Source: Bacillus coahuilensis m4-4 (GTDB taxonomy: Bacteria > Bacillota > Bacilli > Bacillales > Bacillaceae_K). Taken from it: a DNA stretch of 64,000 nucleotides. The DNA lies in contig NZ_ABFU01000021.3 of NCBI RefSeq assembly GCF_000171615.1, positions 1,176 to 65,175 of the forward strand, written 5' to 3'. The notes under the pieces were generated by a model. It searched no databases, was not told the DNA's origin, and saw nothing but the letters and a program-made list of their open reading frames with translations. The position numbers and the translations under genes were made by a program. Shown here in pieces: positions 28,446 to 38,261 of this stretch (position 1 is its first letter; every line of letters starts with the position of its first letter).

Positions 28446-29726
28446 ATGAAAAAGACGTTAACATTATTCATGGCATTCTTGTTAATGATTGGTGTGCTTG
28501 CTGCATGTGGTCCTCAAGATGAGGAAACAACAGATGAAGGCACAACAAACGAAGGTACAGAAACAACAGAAGCTGATAAGCCTGAAAAGCTTATTGTATG
28601 GGAAGACCAAGAGAAAAGTGGTTGGTTAGAAAAAGTAGCAGCTGATTTCACAGCTGAATACGGTATCGAAATTGAATTTAAAGAAGTAGAAATGGCTACA
28701 AAAATGAAAGAGCAACTTCGTCTTGACGGTCCTGCTGGAACAGGTCCTGACGTATTAACTCTTCCACATGACCAAATTGGTGAAAATGCCCTTGCAGGTC
28801 ATATTGCTCCATTAACTGTAGACCAAGAAGTGTTAGATCGTTTTACAGAGTCTTCAGTCACTGCTCAAACATTTGACGGGACTCTATACGGATTACCAAA
28901 ATCTTCAGAAACTCCAGTTTTAGTATACAACAAAGCTTTACTTTCTGAAGCTCCAGCATCTATGGATGATCTATATGAAATCGCTAAAAATCCTGGTGAT
29001 GCAGAATACGGTTTCTTAGCATTATGGGATAACTTCTATTTCGCTCACGGTCCAATTGGTGGATTTGGCGGATATGTATTTGAAAATGTTGATGGCGCTC
29101 TTGATGCATCTGCGTTAGGATTAAACAATGAAGGTGCAGTAGAAGGAATTTCTTACATTCAAAAATGGTATGAAGAAGGTTTATTCCCAAGTGGAATCGT
29201 CGGTGAAAACGGTGGCTCTGCAATGGACGGATTATTCAATGAAGGTAAAGTTGCAGCTGTAATGAATGGACCATGGTCTTTCCAAAGCTATAAAGATGCT
29301 GGAATTGATATCGGTATGGCAGCACTTCCAACATTACCAAACGGTGAACATATGCAAACATTCATGGGTGTTAAAGGATGGCACGTATCTGGTTATTCTG
29401 AAAACCAAGAATGGGCAACTAAATTTGTAGAATTCATCACAAGTGATGAAAACTCTCTATATCGCTTTGAACAAACTCAAGAGGTTCCGACTAACCTTGC
29501 GTTAATCGATGATCCTACAATTGCTGAAAATGAAGGTGCTAAAGCAGTAGCTGAGCAATCTCAACACGCTACTCCAATGCCAAACATTCCTGAAATGGGA
29601 GAAGTTTGGGGCCCAATGGCTGATGCTTTACAAACAGTTGTAACTGGTAAAGCTGCGCCTCAAGAAGCTGCTGATACTGCAGTAGATCAAATTCAACAAA
29701 ACATTCAAGCGAACCATTCAAACTAA
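28446..29726 (+). CDS. mdxE: Maltodextrin-binding lipoprotein of an ABC importer
   Basis: 426 residues. Extracytoplasmic solute-binding protein (SBP family 1): signal peptide with lipobox VLAAC at about residues 16-20, an acidic Thr/Glu linker, then LIVWEDQEKSGWLEKVAADF, typical of the maltose/maltodextrin cluster. Carries sugar to MdxF-MdxG. ATG 28446 follows GGGAGGGG; a longer frame starting at 28395 is rejected because it includes that site. Codon use is more optimised than its neighbours, as expected of an abundant binding protein. Confidence 0.92.
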   Translation: MKKTLTLFMAFLLMIGVLAACGPQDEETTDEGTTNEGTETTEADKPEKLIVWEDQEKSGWLEKVAADFTAEYGIEIEFKEVEMATKMKEQLRLDGPAGTGPDVLTLPHDQIGENALAGHIAPLTVDQEVLDRFTESSVTAQTFDGTLYGLPKSSETPVLVYNKALLSEAPASMDDLYEIAKNPGDAEYGFLALWDNFYFAHGPIGGFGGYVFENVDGALDASALGLNNEGAVEGISYIQKWYEEGLFPSGIVGENGGSAMDGLFNEGKVAAVMNGPWSFQSYKDAGIDIGMAALPTLPNGEHMQTFMGVKGWHVSGYSENQEWATKFVEFITSDENSLYRFEQTQEVPTNLALIDDPTIAENEGAKAVAEQSQHATPMPNIPEMGEVWGPMADALQTVVTGKAAPQEAADTAVDQIQQNIQANHSN

Positions 29727-29734
29727 ATGAAAGT

Positions 29735-29772
29735 GATAGCGGTGCTTCAGTGCTGCTATCCCTTTTCTTTTC
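29735..29772 (+). terminator. Hairpin after mdxE (partial terminator)
   Basis: GATAGCGGTGC TTCA GTGCTGCTATC pairs along its whole length (with G-T pairs) and is followed by CCTTTTCTTTT. It probably lowers readthrough into mdxFG. Confidence 0.7.
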
Positions 29773-29778
29773 AAACGT

Positions 29779-29811
29779 TTTGTGAAAGAAAATACATTTT
29801 TCTTTCACAAA
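29779..29811 (+). repeat. Perfect 14-bp inverted repeat between mdxE and mdxF
   Basis: TTGTGAAAGAAAA-type arm (29779-29792) is fully complementary to TTTTCTTTCACAA (29798-29811), with a 5-base loop. No clean U tail follows. May stabilise the mdxE message or be a second stop signal. Confidence 0.5.
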
Positions 29812-29859
29812 GCTTTTGAAAGCTTAAAAAATTAGATGTAGTAGAAAGGGGAATTTAGG

Positions 29860-31142
29860 ATGGCTGACGTATCCTATCAATCCAATCATCGAAAAACAGC
29901 ACTGGCCCTTTCCCTAGTACCAGGTTTAGGACAACTTTACAACAAGCAATTCTTAAAAGGAGGAGCATTCCTCGTCCTTACAGCTGCGTTTTTCATTGTT
30001 TTCTTAGACACTTTAAACATGGGGCTCTGGGGGTTAGTTACTCTAGGAGAAAAACACCACGAGATCATTCTGTCTTCTTATTAGTTGAAGGTATTCTTTC
30101 TGTCATAATCATTATGTTCGGATTGTTATTCTACGGATTAAATTTAAACGATGCATACAAAAATGGTGAGAAAAGAGACAGAGGAGAAAAATTAAGTACG
30201 ATTCGTGAACAGTATCGCAACCTTGTGGATAGTGGATTCCCGTATCTAATCATTTCACCAGGGTTTCTATTACTTACATTTGTTGTTATTTTCCCGATTA
30301 TCTTTGTAATACTGTTAGCTTTTACGAACTATGATCTATACCATTCTCCACCGGCAAAATTAGTGGACTGGGTAGCATTTAAAAACTTTGTAGATATCTT
30401 CAATATTCCTATTTGGCGTGAAACATTCTTTAGTGTACTTGCTTGGACATTAGTATGGACATTTGGTGCAACTACTTCTCAAGTAGCACTAGGAATTTTC
30501 TTAGCCATTATCGTTAATCAAAAAGATCTAAAAGGTAAACGATTAATCCGTACTGTATTTATCTTACCTTGGGCGGTTCCAGCATTCGTTTCAATTCTTG
30601 TATTTGCTGGAATGTTCAATGAATCGTTCGGTACGATTAACAATGACATTTTGGCATTTTTGGGAATTGAGCCCGTTTCTTGGATGACTGAACCGATGTA
30701 CACTCGAATCGCTCTAATCGGAATTCAAGCGTGGTTAGGATTTCCATTCATTTTCGCTATGACGACTGGTGTACTGCAATCGATTCCAGAAGAGTTATAC
30801 GAAGCAGCAACTGTAGATGGTGCCTCTGCATTCCAAAAATTTAAGAATATCACGTTGCCGTTAGTGTTATTTGCTACAGCACCAATTCTTATTACTCAAT
30901 TTACATTCAACTTTAACAACTTCAATATTATTTACTTATTTAATGGTGGTGGACCTGCTCTTCCAGGAACAAATGCAGGCGGAACAGATATCTTAATCTC
31001 TTGGATTTACAGTCTGACAATGACATCTGCACAATATTCGAAAGCAGCCGCTATCACATTAATACTTTCTGCTATTGTTATTACAGTAGCGCTATGGCAG
31101 TTTAGAAGAACGAACTCATTCCAAGAAGAGGATATGATGTAA
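29860..31142 (+). CDS. mdxF: Maltodextrin ABC transporter permease MalF type (one frame break)
   Basis: Restored protein of about 427 residues. N-terminal extra membrane hairpin (LSLVPGLGQLYNKQFLKGG), as in Bacillus MdxF, then the binding-protein-dependent permease domain with the EAA loop EELYEAATVDGASAFQKFKNITLPL. An A is missing from the run around 30048-30053; adding it gives GEKTPRDHSVFLLVEGILSV, joining the two frames. Pairs with MdxG. GAAAGGGG precedes ATG 29860. No ATPase gene is near; Bacillus systems of this kind use a shared MsmX-type ATPase from elsewhere. Confidence 0.9.
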
Positions 31143-31143
31143 T

Positions 31144-31986
31144 ATGAATATTAAGACACAGAGAACAATTAGACTGACACTATCCTACCTAGTCATTGGT
31201 ATCATGTTTATGATCATCCTCTATCCACTTGCATGGATAGTAGGATCATCGTTTAATCCAGGTCAAAGCTTATCTGGTTCCAGTATTATTCCTGAAAATG
31301 CTACGTTAAAGCATTATAAAGAGTTATTTGACACGAGCCAATCTAACTATTTGACCTGGTATTGGAACTCCTTAAAAGTAAGTATACTTACGATGCTATT
31401 CACAGTCATTTCTGTTAGTTTAACGGCTTATGCGTTTTCTCGTTATCGCTTTGTTGGTCGTAAGAACGGTTTATTAACATTCTTAATCCTGCAAATGATT
31501 CCAAACTTTGCAGCATTAATCGCAATTTTCGTCCTTGCCTTACAAACAGGCTTGCTAGATACTCATTTAGGGCTTATCCTAGTGTATGTAGGTGGACAAA
31601 TTCCGATGAACACATGGTTGATGAAAGGGTACCTTGATACGATTCCAAAAGAGCTTGATGAATCAGCAAAAATGGACGGAGCTGGGCATTTACGAATTTT
31701 CTTCCAAATTGTAATGCCGCTTGCAACACCGATTATTTCGGTTGTAGCATTGTTCTCATTCATTTCTCCATTTGCTGACTTTATCTTAGCAAGTATCTTA
31801 CTTCGTTCAGAAGACAAGTATACACTTCCTGTAGGACTGTATGATCTTGTAGCAAAACAATTTGGAGCAGAGTTTACAACATTTGCAGCTGGCTCCGTAT
31901 TAATCGCATTGCCAATTGCATTACTATTCTTGTACTTCCAAAAGTATTTCGTTTCCGGATTAACAGCTGGTGGTACAAAAGGTTAA
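31144..31986 (+). CDS. mdxG: Maltodextrin ABC transporter permease MalG type
   Basis: 280 residues, six predicted membrane helices, complete. EAA loop at about residues 172-190 (PKELDESAKMDGAGHLRIFF). Starts one base after the mdxF stop. Completes the importer core with MdxE and MdxF. Confidence 0.93.
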   Translation: MNIKTQRTIRLTLSYLVIGIMFMIILYPLAWIVGSSFNPGQSLSGSSIIPENATLKHYKELFDTSQSNYLTWYWNSLKVSILTMLFTVISVSLTAYAFSRYRFVGRKNGLLTFLILQMIPNFAALIAIFVLALQTGLLDTHLGLILVYVGGQIPMNTWLMKGYLDTIPKELDESAKMDGAGHLRIFFQIVMPLATPIISVVALFSFISPFADFILASILLRSEDKYTLPVGLYDLVAKQFGAEFTTFAAGSVLIALPIALLFLYFQKYFVSGLTAGGTKG

Positions 31987-32012
31987 TATTGAACAATAGA
32001 GGAGGAGCGGTG

Positions 32013-33558
32013 ATGAAAAATAGAGTGTTGGCACTCATTTTAATCCCGTTTCTTCTTTTTTATTCAGCAGAACCCATACTTGCTGATGAAAAAGAAGAAA
32101 GAATGTGGCAGGATGAATCCATATATTTTATAATGGTGGATCGATTTGCTAACGGGGATTCAACAAATGATTTAGATAGTGATATTACAGACCCTAGGGC
32201 CTACCAAGGGGGAGATTTTAAAGGGATCAATGAAAAACTTGATTATATTCAAGATATGGGCTTTACAGCCATTTGGTTAACACCTGTGTTTGATAACATG
32301 GAAAAAGGTTACCACGGGTATTGGATTAACGACTTTTATAACACGGATGAGCATTTTGGAACGTTGGATGAGTTTAAGAATCTGGTAGAGGAAGCACATA
32401 GTCGTGACATGAAAGTCATATTAGATTTTGTTGTGAATCATGTCGGATATGACCATCCTTGGCTTGAAGACCCATCAAAGCAAGATTGGTTCCACGAGGA
32501 TATTGGTGCTGTGAATTGGTCGGATCCTGAATCCTATCAGAATGGATGGATATACGGATTACCTGACTTAAATACAGAAAATGAAGAAGTAAAAGAGTAT
32601 ATATTTGATGCTGCAAAATGGTGGATTGAAGAAACAAATATTGATGGGTACCGTTTAGATACTGTTCGTCACGTTCCTCAAGAATTTTGGTCAGAGTTTT
32701 CGAATGAAGTGAAATCAGTTAAGGATAACTTTTATTTAATCGGTGAAATCTTTGACAAAGACCCACGTGGAATTGAGGCTTACACAGGCCTAGGGATTGA
32801 TGGATTTGTTGATTTTCCGTTAAATGAGGAGTTGCGTTCAGTATTTCAACATGTCGATGTCTCAATGGACCGACTTCCAAACTACTGGAAGTACAGCGAA
32901 ACGTTTTATGAAGATCCTTATCTCATGGGGAACTTTATTGATAACCATGATATGAGTCGATTCACAATGCTAGCGGAGCAAAATAATATGTTTCCTCCAA
33001 CTAGATGGAAGCAGGCAATCACTTATATGTATACGATTCCTGGAATTCCCATTGTGTATTATGGGTCTGAAATTGCTTTAAACGGTGGGGAAGATCCAGA
33101 TAACCGACGTCTTATGAATTTCAATACGGATGAAGAGCTAATTGAATACATTGGTGACGTTGGACAGCTACGTCAAGAATTACCTGCATTAACTAGAGGG
33201 ACAATTGAACTTCTAGGAGAAGATAAAGGTATGCTTGTGTATAAAAGAGAATATGAGGATGAGACGATTGTCGTTGCCATCAATGATAGCAGTGAAACTA
33301 AGACGATTGTCGTCGATGCTTCAAGCCTAGAAAATAAAAAAGAAACTTAAAGGGTTATTAAATGGTGACTTTATAAGAGAAAATAATGGTGAATACTCGA
33401 TTACATTAGATAGAGAAACATCAGAAATTTACGCTCTAACAGAGAAATCTGGTATCAATATCAGATTTATATTGGCGCTCGCTGCGGTTTATATTGTCTT
33501 TTTAGGGTTTATGTATATGGCTTGGAAGCGCGGTAAGAAGAGAAAGTCAGAGCAGTAG
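32013..33558 (+). CDS. Membrane-anchored extracellular alpha-amylase (GH13, one frame break)
   Basis: Restored protein of about 515 residues. An N-terminal signal peptide (VLALILIPFLLFYSAEPILA) precedes a GH13 catalytic domain with DFVVNHVG, GYRLDTVRH (nucleophile), LIGEIFDKD (acid/base) and NFIDNHDMSRF. One A too many in the run near 33335-33340 truncates it; after correction the frame runs on through a small C domain to a membrane helix (FILALAAVYIVFLGFMYMAW) and a basic tail KRGKKRKSEQ. This makes it a cell-surface enzyme held by a C-terminal transmembrane anchor, without LPXTG. It would cut starch into dextrins for MdxEFG. ATG 32013 has GGAGGAG upstream. Confidence 0.88.
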
Positions 33559-33582
33559 GTTTACAATACAGGGGGAAATATG

Positions 33583-34620
33583 ATGGGGGTTACTATTAAG
33601 GATGTTGCAAAATTAGCAAATGTTGCACCTTCAACAGTTTCACGGGTGATTGCTAATAATCCAAGAATTAGTGATAAAACAAAGCAAAAGGTAAGAGAGG
33701 CAATGGATGAATTAGGATATCACCCTAACTTTATAGCGAGAAGTTTAGCTAATCAATCTACAAAGGTTATTGGATTAGTGTTACCTAGTTCAGGTGATGT
33801 GTTTTTCAAAACCCATTTTCCCTACCGTTTTGAGGGGTTTAAGCGAAGGGGCTCATGAGAAAAACTTTGCTCTTCAGATCACAACAGGACAAACCGATGA
33901 AGAAATTTTAGATGGGGTTGTTCAAATGGTTCAAGGAAGAAGAGTGGATGGGGTTATCTTACTATATTCAAGAGTTAATGACCAAATTGTTTCATATCTT
34001 TTAGAGAGAGATTTTCCGTTTGTTGTCATTGGAAAACCATTTAAACATGAAGACAGAATCACACACGTTGACAATGATAACTTTTCTGCGACGAAAGAAG
34101 CTACACAGCATCTTATTCGACTCGGTCATGAGAGAATCGCCTTTATAGGTGGAGATTTAGAGCTGGTCGTAACATTAGAACGTCTTTTAGGTTACGAAAA
34201 AGCTTTAGAATCAATTGGAGTTGAAATAAATAATTCTTACATTGTGCATGAGCCATTCTTAGAAGAAGGTGGGGTAGAAGCGGTAAAGAAATTAATGAAT
34301 TTAGTTTCTCCTCCAACAGCTATGATTGTCACCGATGATTTAATGGCTCTAGGCGTAATTAAAAAAATTAAAACGAACATCAATACAAGGTACCAAGGGA
34401 CATATCTATTGTAAGCTTTAATAATGTGTTGTTTGGAGAACTATCACGGCCACAATTGACGTCAGTTGATATCAATATCTTTGAACTTGGCTATCAAGCT
34501 TCCAAAGCTTTAATTGATATATTAGAAACTCCAAATCAAGAAGCAAGAAGAATTTCTGTACCACATACCATTGTGGTGCGCCAATCTTGTCAGTCTCTTG
34601 GTGAGTATGTTGGGTTATAA
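33583..34620 (+). CDS. LacI-family regulator, probably of the maltodextrin locus (three frame breaks)
   Basis: Restored protein of about 345 residues. N-terminal helix-turn-helix VTIKDVAKLANVAPSTVSRVI and hinge (YHPNFIARSLANQSTKVIGLVLP), then a periplasmic-binding-like effector domain (DRITHVDNDN, LIRLGHERIAFIGG, VSFNNVLFGELSRPQLTSV). Breaks: T missing in the run at 33801-33805, T missing at 33821-33824 (giving FFQNPFFPTVLRGL), and A missing near 34370-34373 (giving NEHQYKVPRDISIVSF). Two adjacent ATGs (33580, 33583); the second has better spacing from GGGGGA. Likely responds to maltose or maltodextrin and binds the operators before mdxE. Three breaks in A/T runs argue for errors, but real decay cannot be excluded. 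Confidence 0.82.
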
Positions 34621-34624
34621 GGTT

Positions 34625-34655
34625 AAAAAGGCTGCCTAAAAGGGGCAGCCTTTTT
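34625..34655. terminator. Bidirectional terminator between the LacI-type gene and the SDR gene
   Basis: AAAAAGGCTGCC / GGCAGCCTTTTT hairpin with a 7-base loop. Confidence 0.9.
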
Positions 34656-34656
34656 A

Positions 34657-35525
34657 TTATCCATTTACAATGACTCCACCATTTATATGAATAATTTGTC
34701 CAGTAGTATAAGAAGATTCATCGCTAGCTAAATGAACATATGCAGGAGCAAGCTCAAATGGTTGACCAGCCCGTCCCATTGGCGTTGTGCTACCAAATGA
34801 TTGTACTTTCTCAGAATCAAAAGTAGATGGTATTAAAGGTGTCCATATAGGACCAGGAGCAACGCCATTCACTCGAATTCCATCTTTAGCAAGCTGCATG
34901 GATAAGGATCGAGTAAAAGTTGTAATTGCGCCTTTTGTTGATGAATAATCGAGCAAAGTTTCATGACCTTTATAAGCAGTGATGCTCGTTGTATTTATAA
35001 TGGATGCACCTCTTGGTAAATGTGGAAGAGCTGCTTTAGTAATGTAAAAGAAGGAGAAAATATTTGTTCTAAACGTTCTTTCTAGCTGTTCTGATGTAAT
35101 CTCTAAAATACTTTCTTTTGGATGCTGCTCTCCTGCATTATTAACTAAAATATCTAATTTTCCTAGTTCATTTATGGTTTGGCTAACTACTTGCTGACAG
35201 AATGTTTCTTCACCTAAATCTCCAGAAAATAATACACATCTTTGACCGATGGCTTCTATTTCTTTTTTTGTTACTTTGAGCATCTTCATGCTCTTCCAAA
35301 TAAGCAATGGCAATATCTGCCCCCTCTTTTGCATAATAAAGAGCAACAGACTTCCCGATTCCACTATCACCACCAGATATTAAAGCCACTTTTCCCTTTA
35401 GCTTGTCACTGCCTAGATAGTTGTCGTCTACATATTTAGGCTGTGGGTGCATATCTTCAGTGGTTCCTGGCTGATGATCTTGATGCTGAGGTGGAAAGGT
35501 TTGTTTTATTTTTTGACTGAGACAT
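34657..35525 (-). CDS. General-stress type SDR oxidoreductase, YdaD/YhdF-like (two frame breaks)
   Basis: Restored protein of about 289 residues. NAD(P)-dependent short-chain dehydrogenase with the long N terminus of this group (TFPPQHQDHQPGTTEDMHPQP), cofactor motif GGDSGIGKSVA, NNAGEQ, active-site block with catalytic Ser (NTTSITAYKG) and Tyr-x-x-x-Lys (YSSTKGA), and VNGVAPGPIWTPL. Extra A residues in the runs at 35511-35516 (start region) and around 35264-35270 interrupt it. ATG 35525 has AGGAGTGAG upstream. A sigma-B-like promoter precedes it, as for the B. subtilis homologue ydaD. Substrate unknown. Confidence 0.85.
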
Positions 35526-35600
35526 TTTACTCACTCCTATTGATTATTCTTGAGATAGTTTTCTACACAGGGAAGAAAAGCATACTCGTTACTGCACTAT

Positions 35601-35625
35601 TTACCCAAATGATAAAAATGTAATC
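35601..35625 (-). promoter_or_regulatory. Sigma-B-like promoter of the SDR gene
   Basis: Minus strand GATTAC (35625-35620), 13-base spacer, GGGTAA (35606-35601). The -10 is consensus GGGWAW; the -35 matches four of six of GTTTAA. Leader of about 70 bases to ATG 35525. Confidence 0.5.
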
Positions 35626-35684
35626 TTCAAGAAGTCACCAATACATGTTTAACCAAGGGAAGTTTGGGTCATAAAAATGGTATA

Positions 35685-35709
35685 GAAAAAGACCCTATCA
35701 TGAGGGTCT
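35685..35709 (-). terminator. Terminator of the DUF3941 small gene
   Basis: Minus strand AGACCCT / AGGGTCT stem with a T5 tail, 9 bases after its stop codon. Confidence 0.8.
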
Positions 35710-35717
35710 CTGTTTAA

Positions 35718-35849
35718 TTATAAATGATCTGTTTTTTTAGAATATTGATGTTTACCCTTTTTGCGGTTGGCCTCTTTCATCATATTTTTCTCATGATGAA
35801 GGGCATTATTATCACGTGCTTTTTTATCATTATCAGAAGTATGTGGCAT
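35718..35849 (-). CDS. DUF3941-like small basic protein
   Basis: 43 residues, highly charged and without Cys: starts MPHTSDNDKKARDNN and ends RKKGKHQYSKKTDHL. This resembles the DUF3941 short proteins of Bacillaceae. ATG 35849 is preceded by a full AAGGAGGAG and the gene is followed by its own terminator, so it is real although very short. Function unknown; a spore or stress role is only a guess. Confidence 0.7.
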   Translation of the reverse strand: MPHTSDNDKKARDNNALHHEKNMMKEANRKKGKHQYSKKTDHL

Positions 35850-35903
35850 ATGATTCTCCTCCTTATGACTAGTGTGTGTAGTCATAAGAAAGATATTCTA
35901 TGG

Positions 35904-36757
35904 TTACCGTTTATTTAAGAAGAATATGGCGAGTGTTCCTGGTCCTGAATGTGACCCTACTGCACTTCCTATCATGTTGATTTCAAATTCAGTTGTCTGG
36001 AAGCGTTCTTGAATTAACGTTTTCATTTCTTGAGCTAATTCTTCGTGATCACCATGACTAATCCCAATGGTTTGTTGATCAAGGTTCGAGCCTCTCTCTT
36101 CCATTAAGTCAAGTATACGAGCAAGCAACTTTTTTTGCCTCGTAGCTTTTCGAGTGGAATTAACTTTCCGTCTTCAACATGAAGAAGAGGTTTGATATTT
36201 AATAGTCCACCTACGAAGGCAGATGCTTTGCTAACTCTTCCGCCTTTAGCTAAGTAATCGAGGTCTTCAACAGTAAATAAATGCTCCATAGAGTTGGCGT
36301 GCTCCTTAGCTAGTTCGACGATCTCTTCTTTAGGAAGGTTAGAGTTTATAGCTTTTAATGCTTCTTTTACAACTAATCCATAGCCAAGAGATGCACATTT
36401 CGAGTCAATAATCGTAAGGTCTAAGGTAGGAAGGGTTTCCTTTACTTGGTCACGTATCATGACGGCTGTTTGATATGTGCCTGAAAGCTCTGAAGAAAAA
36501 GCAATGTATATCCCTGATTTTCCTGACTCGGCAAGCTGTGTGAATTTTTCTTCAAGTAAAACTGGAGAGGCTTGAGATGTTTTCGGTACTTCTCCACTTC
36601 TGATTTCCTTATAAAGTTCTTTTGCATCAATTCCAATAAGATCTTCATATTCATTACCTTTAATATGCACTTTAAGTGGAATGAGCTCTAGCTCTTCTTG
36701 TGAAAAATAAGATGCATGTAAGTCACATGCACTATCAGCAAATAATTGGATTTTCAT
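35904..36757 (-). CDS. DegV family fatty-acid-binding protein (YitS-like, one frame break)
   Basis: Restored protein of about 284 residues. DegV/FakB fold: N-terminal LFADSACDL, substrate loop around residues 60-66 (KTSQASP), IAFSSELSGTYQTA, and FTVEDLDYLAKGGRVSKASAFVGGLLNIKPLL. These proteins bind a fatty acid for phosphorylation by FakA. An A is missing from the run complementary to 36130-36136; adding it gives LRGKKKLLARILDLMEE. ATG 36757 has GAGGGTGA upstream. B. subtilis yitS-yitT have the same arrangement. Confidence 0.9.
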
Positions 36758-36893
36758 AAACGTTCACCCTCAATATTCAAAAGTCTTACTTTAAATATTA
36801 CAGATTTCTTTTGTTTTTGTACAATCAAATAATATGTTTTAATGGAAAACGTACAGAATAATGAAGATTGGAGGAGTTTTGCCATGTCAAGAG

Positions 36894-37728
36894 ATGTATT
36901 TATTATTGAAGCAAAGAAAATCGTGATTGTTATTATTGGCGCTATATTTGGAGCAACAGCCTTAAATTTATTCTTAATTCCAGCTAACGTTTTTGCAAGT
37001 GGATTCACAGGTATTGCTCAGCTTTTATCAGGTTTACTTTCTACCTATACATCCGTTCATGTATCGACGGGTATATTATTTTTCCTGTTAAATATTCCGG
37101 TTACAATTCTAGGATGGGTGAAAGTAGGGAAAGGTTTTACGATTTATAGTTTTATTTCCGTTTTTGCTACAACGTTCTTTTTAGAAGTCATTCCAGTAGT
37201 AGAGCTTTCTCCAGACATCTTATTAAATGCCGTGTTTGGTGGAGTAATAGGAGCCTTAGGAGTCGGATTAACCTTAAAATGGGGGCTTCCACGGGTGGAA
37301 TGGATATTGTCGCAATGGTTCTATCAAGAATGAAGGATCGGCCAGTTGGAGCTTATTTGTTTCTATTAAATGGATTGATTATTGTGACCGCGGGGTTTCT
37401 TTATGACTGGGAACAAGCTTTATACACCTTAGTTGCCTTATACGTTTCTACACGAGTGATTGACGCCATACATACGAGACATGAAAAGCTAACGGCCATG
37501 ATCATCACAAAGAAGTCACAAGAGCTTACTGATGCTATACATGGGAAATTAGTGCGCGGTATCACTACCGTACCGGCAAAAGGAGGTTTTACAAAAGAAG
37601 CCAAAGAAATGATGATTGTCGTGATAACCCGATATGAACTGTATGATTTAGAGCATATAATTAAAGACGTTGATCCACAAGCTTTTACAAATATCGTTGA
37701 AACAGCAGGGATTTTCGGTATTTTTTAG
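36894..37728 (+). CDS. yitT: YitT family membrane protein (one frame break)
   Basis: Restored protein of about 278 residues: five or six N-terminal helices (GATALNLFLIPANVFASGFTG is the conserved first block) and a cytosolic C-terminal DUF2179 domain (SQELTDAIHGKLVRGITTVPAKGGFT). One G is missing from the G run at 37281-37285; adding it restores KWGASTGGMDIVAM. ATG 36894 has GGAGGAG upstream; an open frame from 36842 is rejected. Divergent from degV. Transport or sensing role unknown. Confidence 0.9.
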
Positions 37729-37744
37729 AAAAGATTAATACATG

Positions 37745-37783
37745 AGGGTATTCCTAAAGAATCATTTTAGGAATACCCTTTAT
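37745..37783. terminator. Terminator between yitT and the DUF3813 gene
   Basis: AGGGTATTCCTAAA / TTTAGGAATACCCT, a 14-bp stem with T or A runs on both sides, serving the converging genes. Confidence 0.88.
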
Positions 37784-37799
37784 AAATCTAAAATCTATT

Positions 37800-38003
37800 T
37801 TAAGGCTCAGTTATTTCTAATAACTGTCCTTGTAGCTGTCGTAATTGACGTTGTTCGTAGACGTTGCAATTAGCATAAGCAGAAGACAGCGCGTTTTTTG
37901 CCTTAGCTATGGAAGCTTTTATTTCCATATCTGAACCAAATTCCACCGTATGCTTTGCCTCTTCAACGAATTGTCGAGCTTGTCGAAACAAAGGGTTAGA
38001 CAT
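37800..38003 (-). CDS. DUF3813-like small protein
   Basis: 67 residues, helical and highly charged: NPLFRQARQFVEEAKHT, then SIAKAKNALSSAYANCNVYEQRQLRQLQGQL. Fits the DUF3813 family of Bacillaceae. Starts 2 bases after the stop of the preceding small gene, so both form a transcript. Function unknown. Confidence 0.7.
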   Translation of the reverse strand: MSNPLFRQARQFVEEAKHTVEFGSDMEIKASIAKAKNALSSAYANCNVYEQRQLRQLQGQLLEITEP

Positions 38004-38005
38004 GA

Positions 38006-38158
38006 TTAATTTCCTCCTAAAGAGGAGTCGTGCACATTTTGCAATTTAAGTGCTTCTGCTTCAGCGTACGTTAAATGATAAGGAATTTTCTCATCATGCT
38101 TATTCACAGTCACTTTACCTTGTTGAACAAATCTTTTAGATTTATTACTTTTTGCCAA
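38006..38158 (-). CDS. Small uncharacterised protein
   Basis: 50 residues from TTG 38158, which has GGGGAG 8 bases upstream; a longer open frame from 38218 reads through that site. Basic N terminus (KSNKSKRFVQQGKVTV) and a C-terminal half YHLTYAEAEALKLQN. Coupled to the DUF3813-like gene. I do not recognise the family. Confidence 0.6.
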   Translation of the reverse strand: MAKSNKSKRFVQQGKVTVNKHDEKIPYHLTYAEAEALKLQNVHDSSLGGN

Positions 38159-38261
38159 TGTGATCACTCCCCACCTAGTCGTAGAAGATATTGAATCTTC
38201 CTTAACTAGTATGAACAATGTAGAGGAAGTTTAATGGTTGTAACAATTGGATAAGCATCCA

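Noticed and set aside
35242-35439. Small plus-strand frame opposite the SDR gene
   Set aside because: Aromatic- and His-rich shadow translation with no ribosome site.
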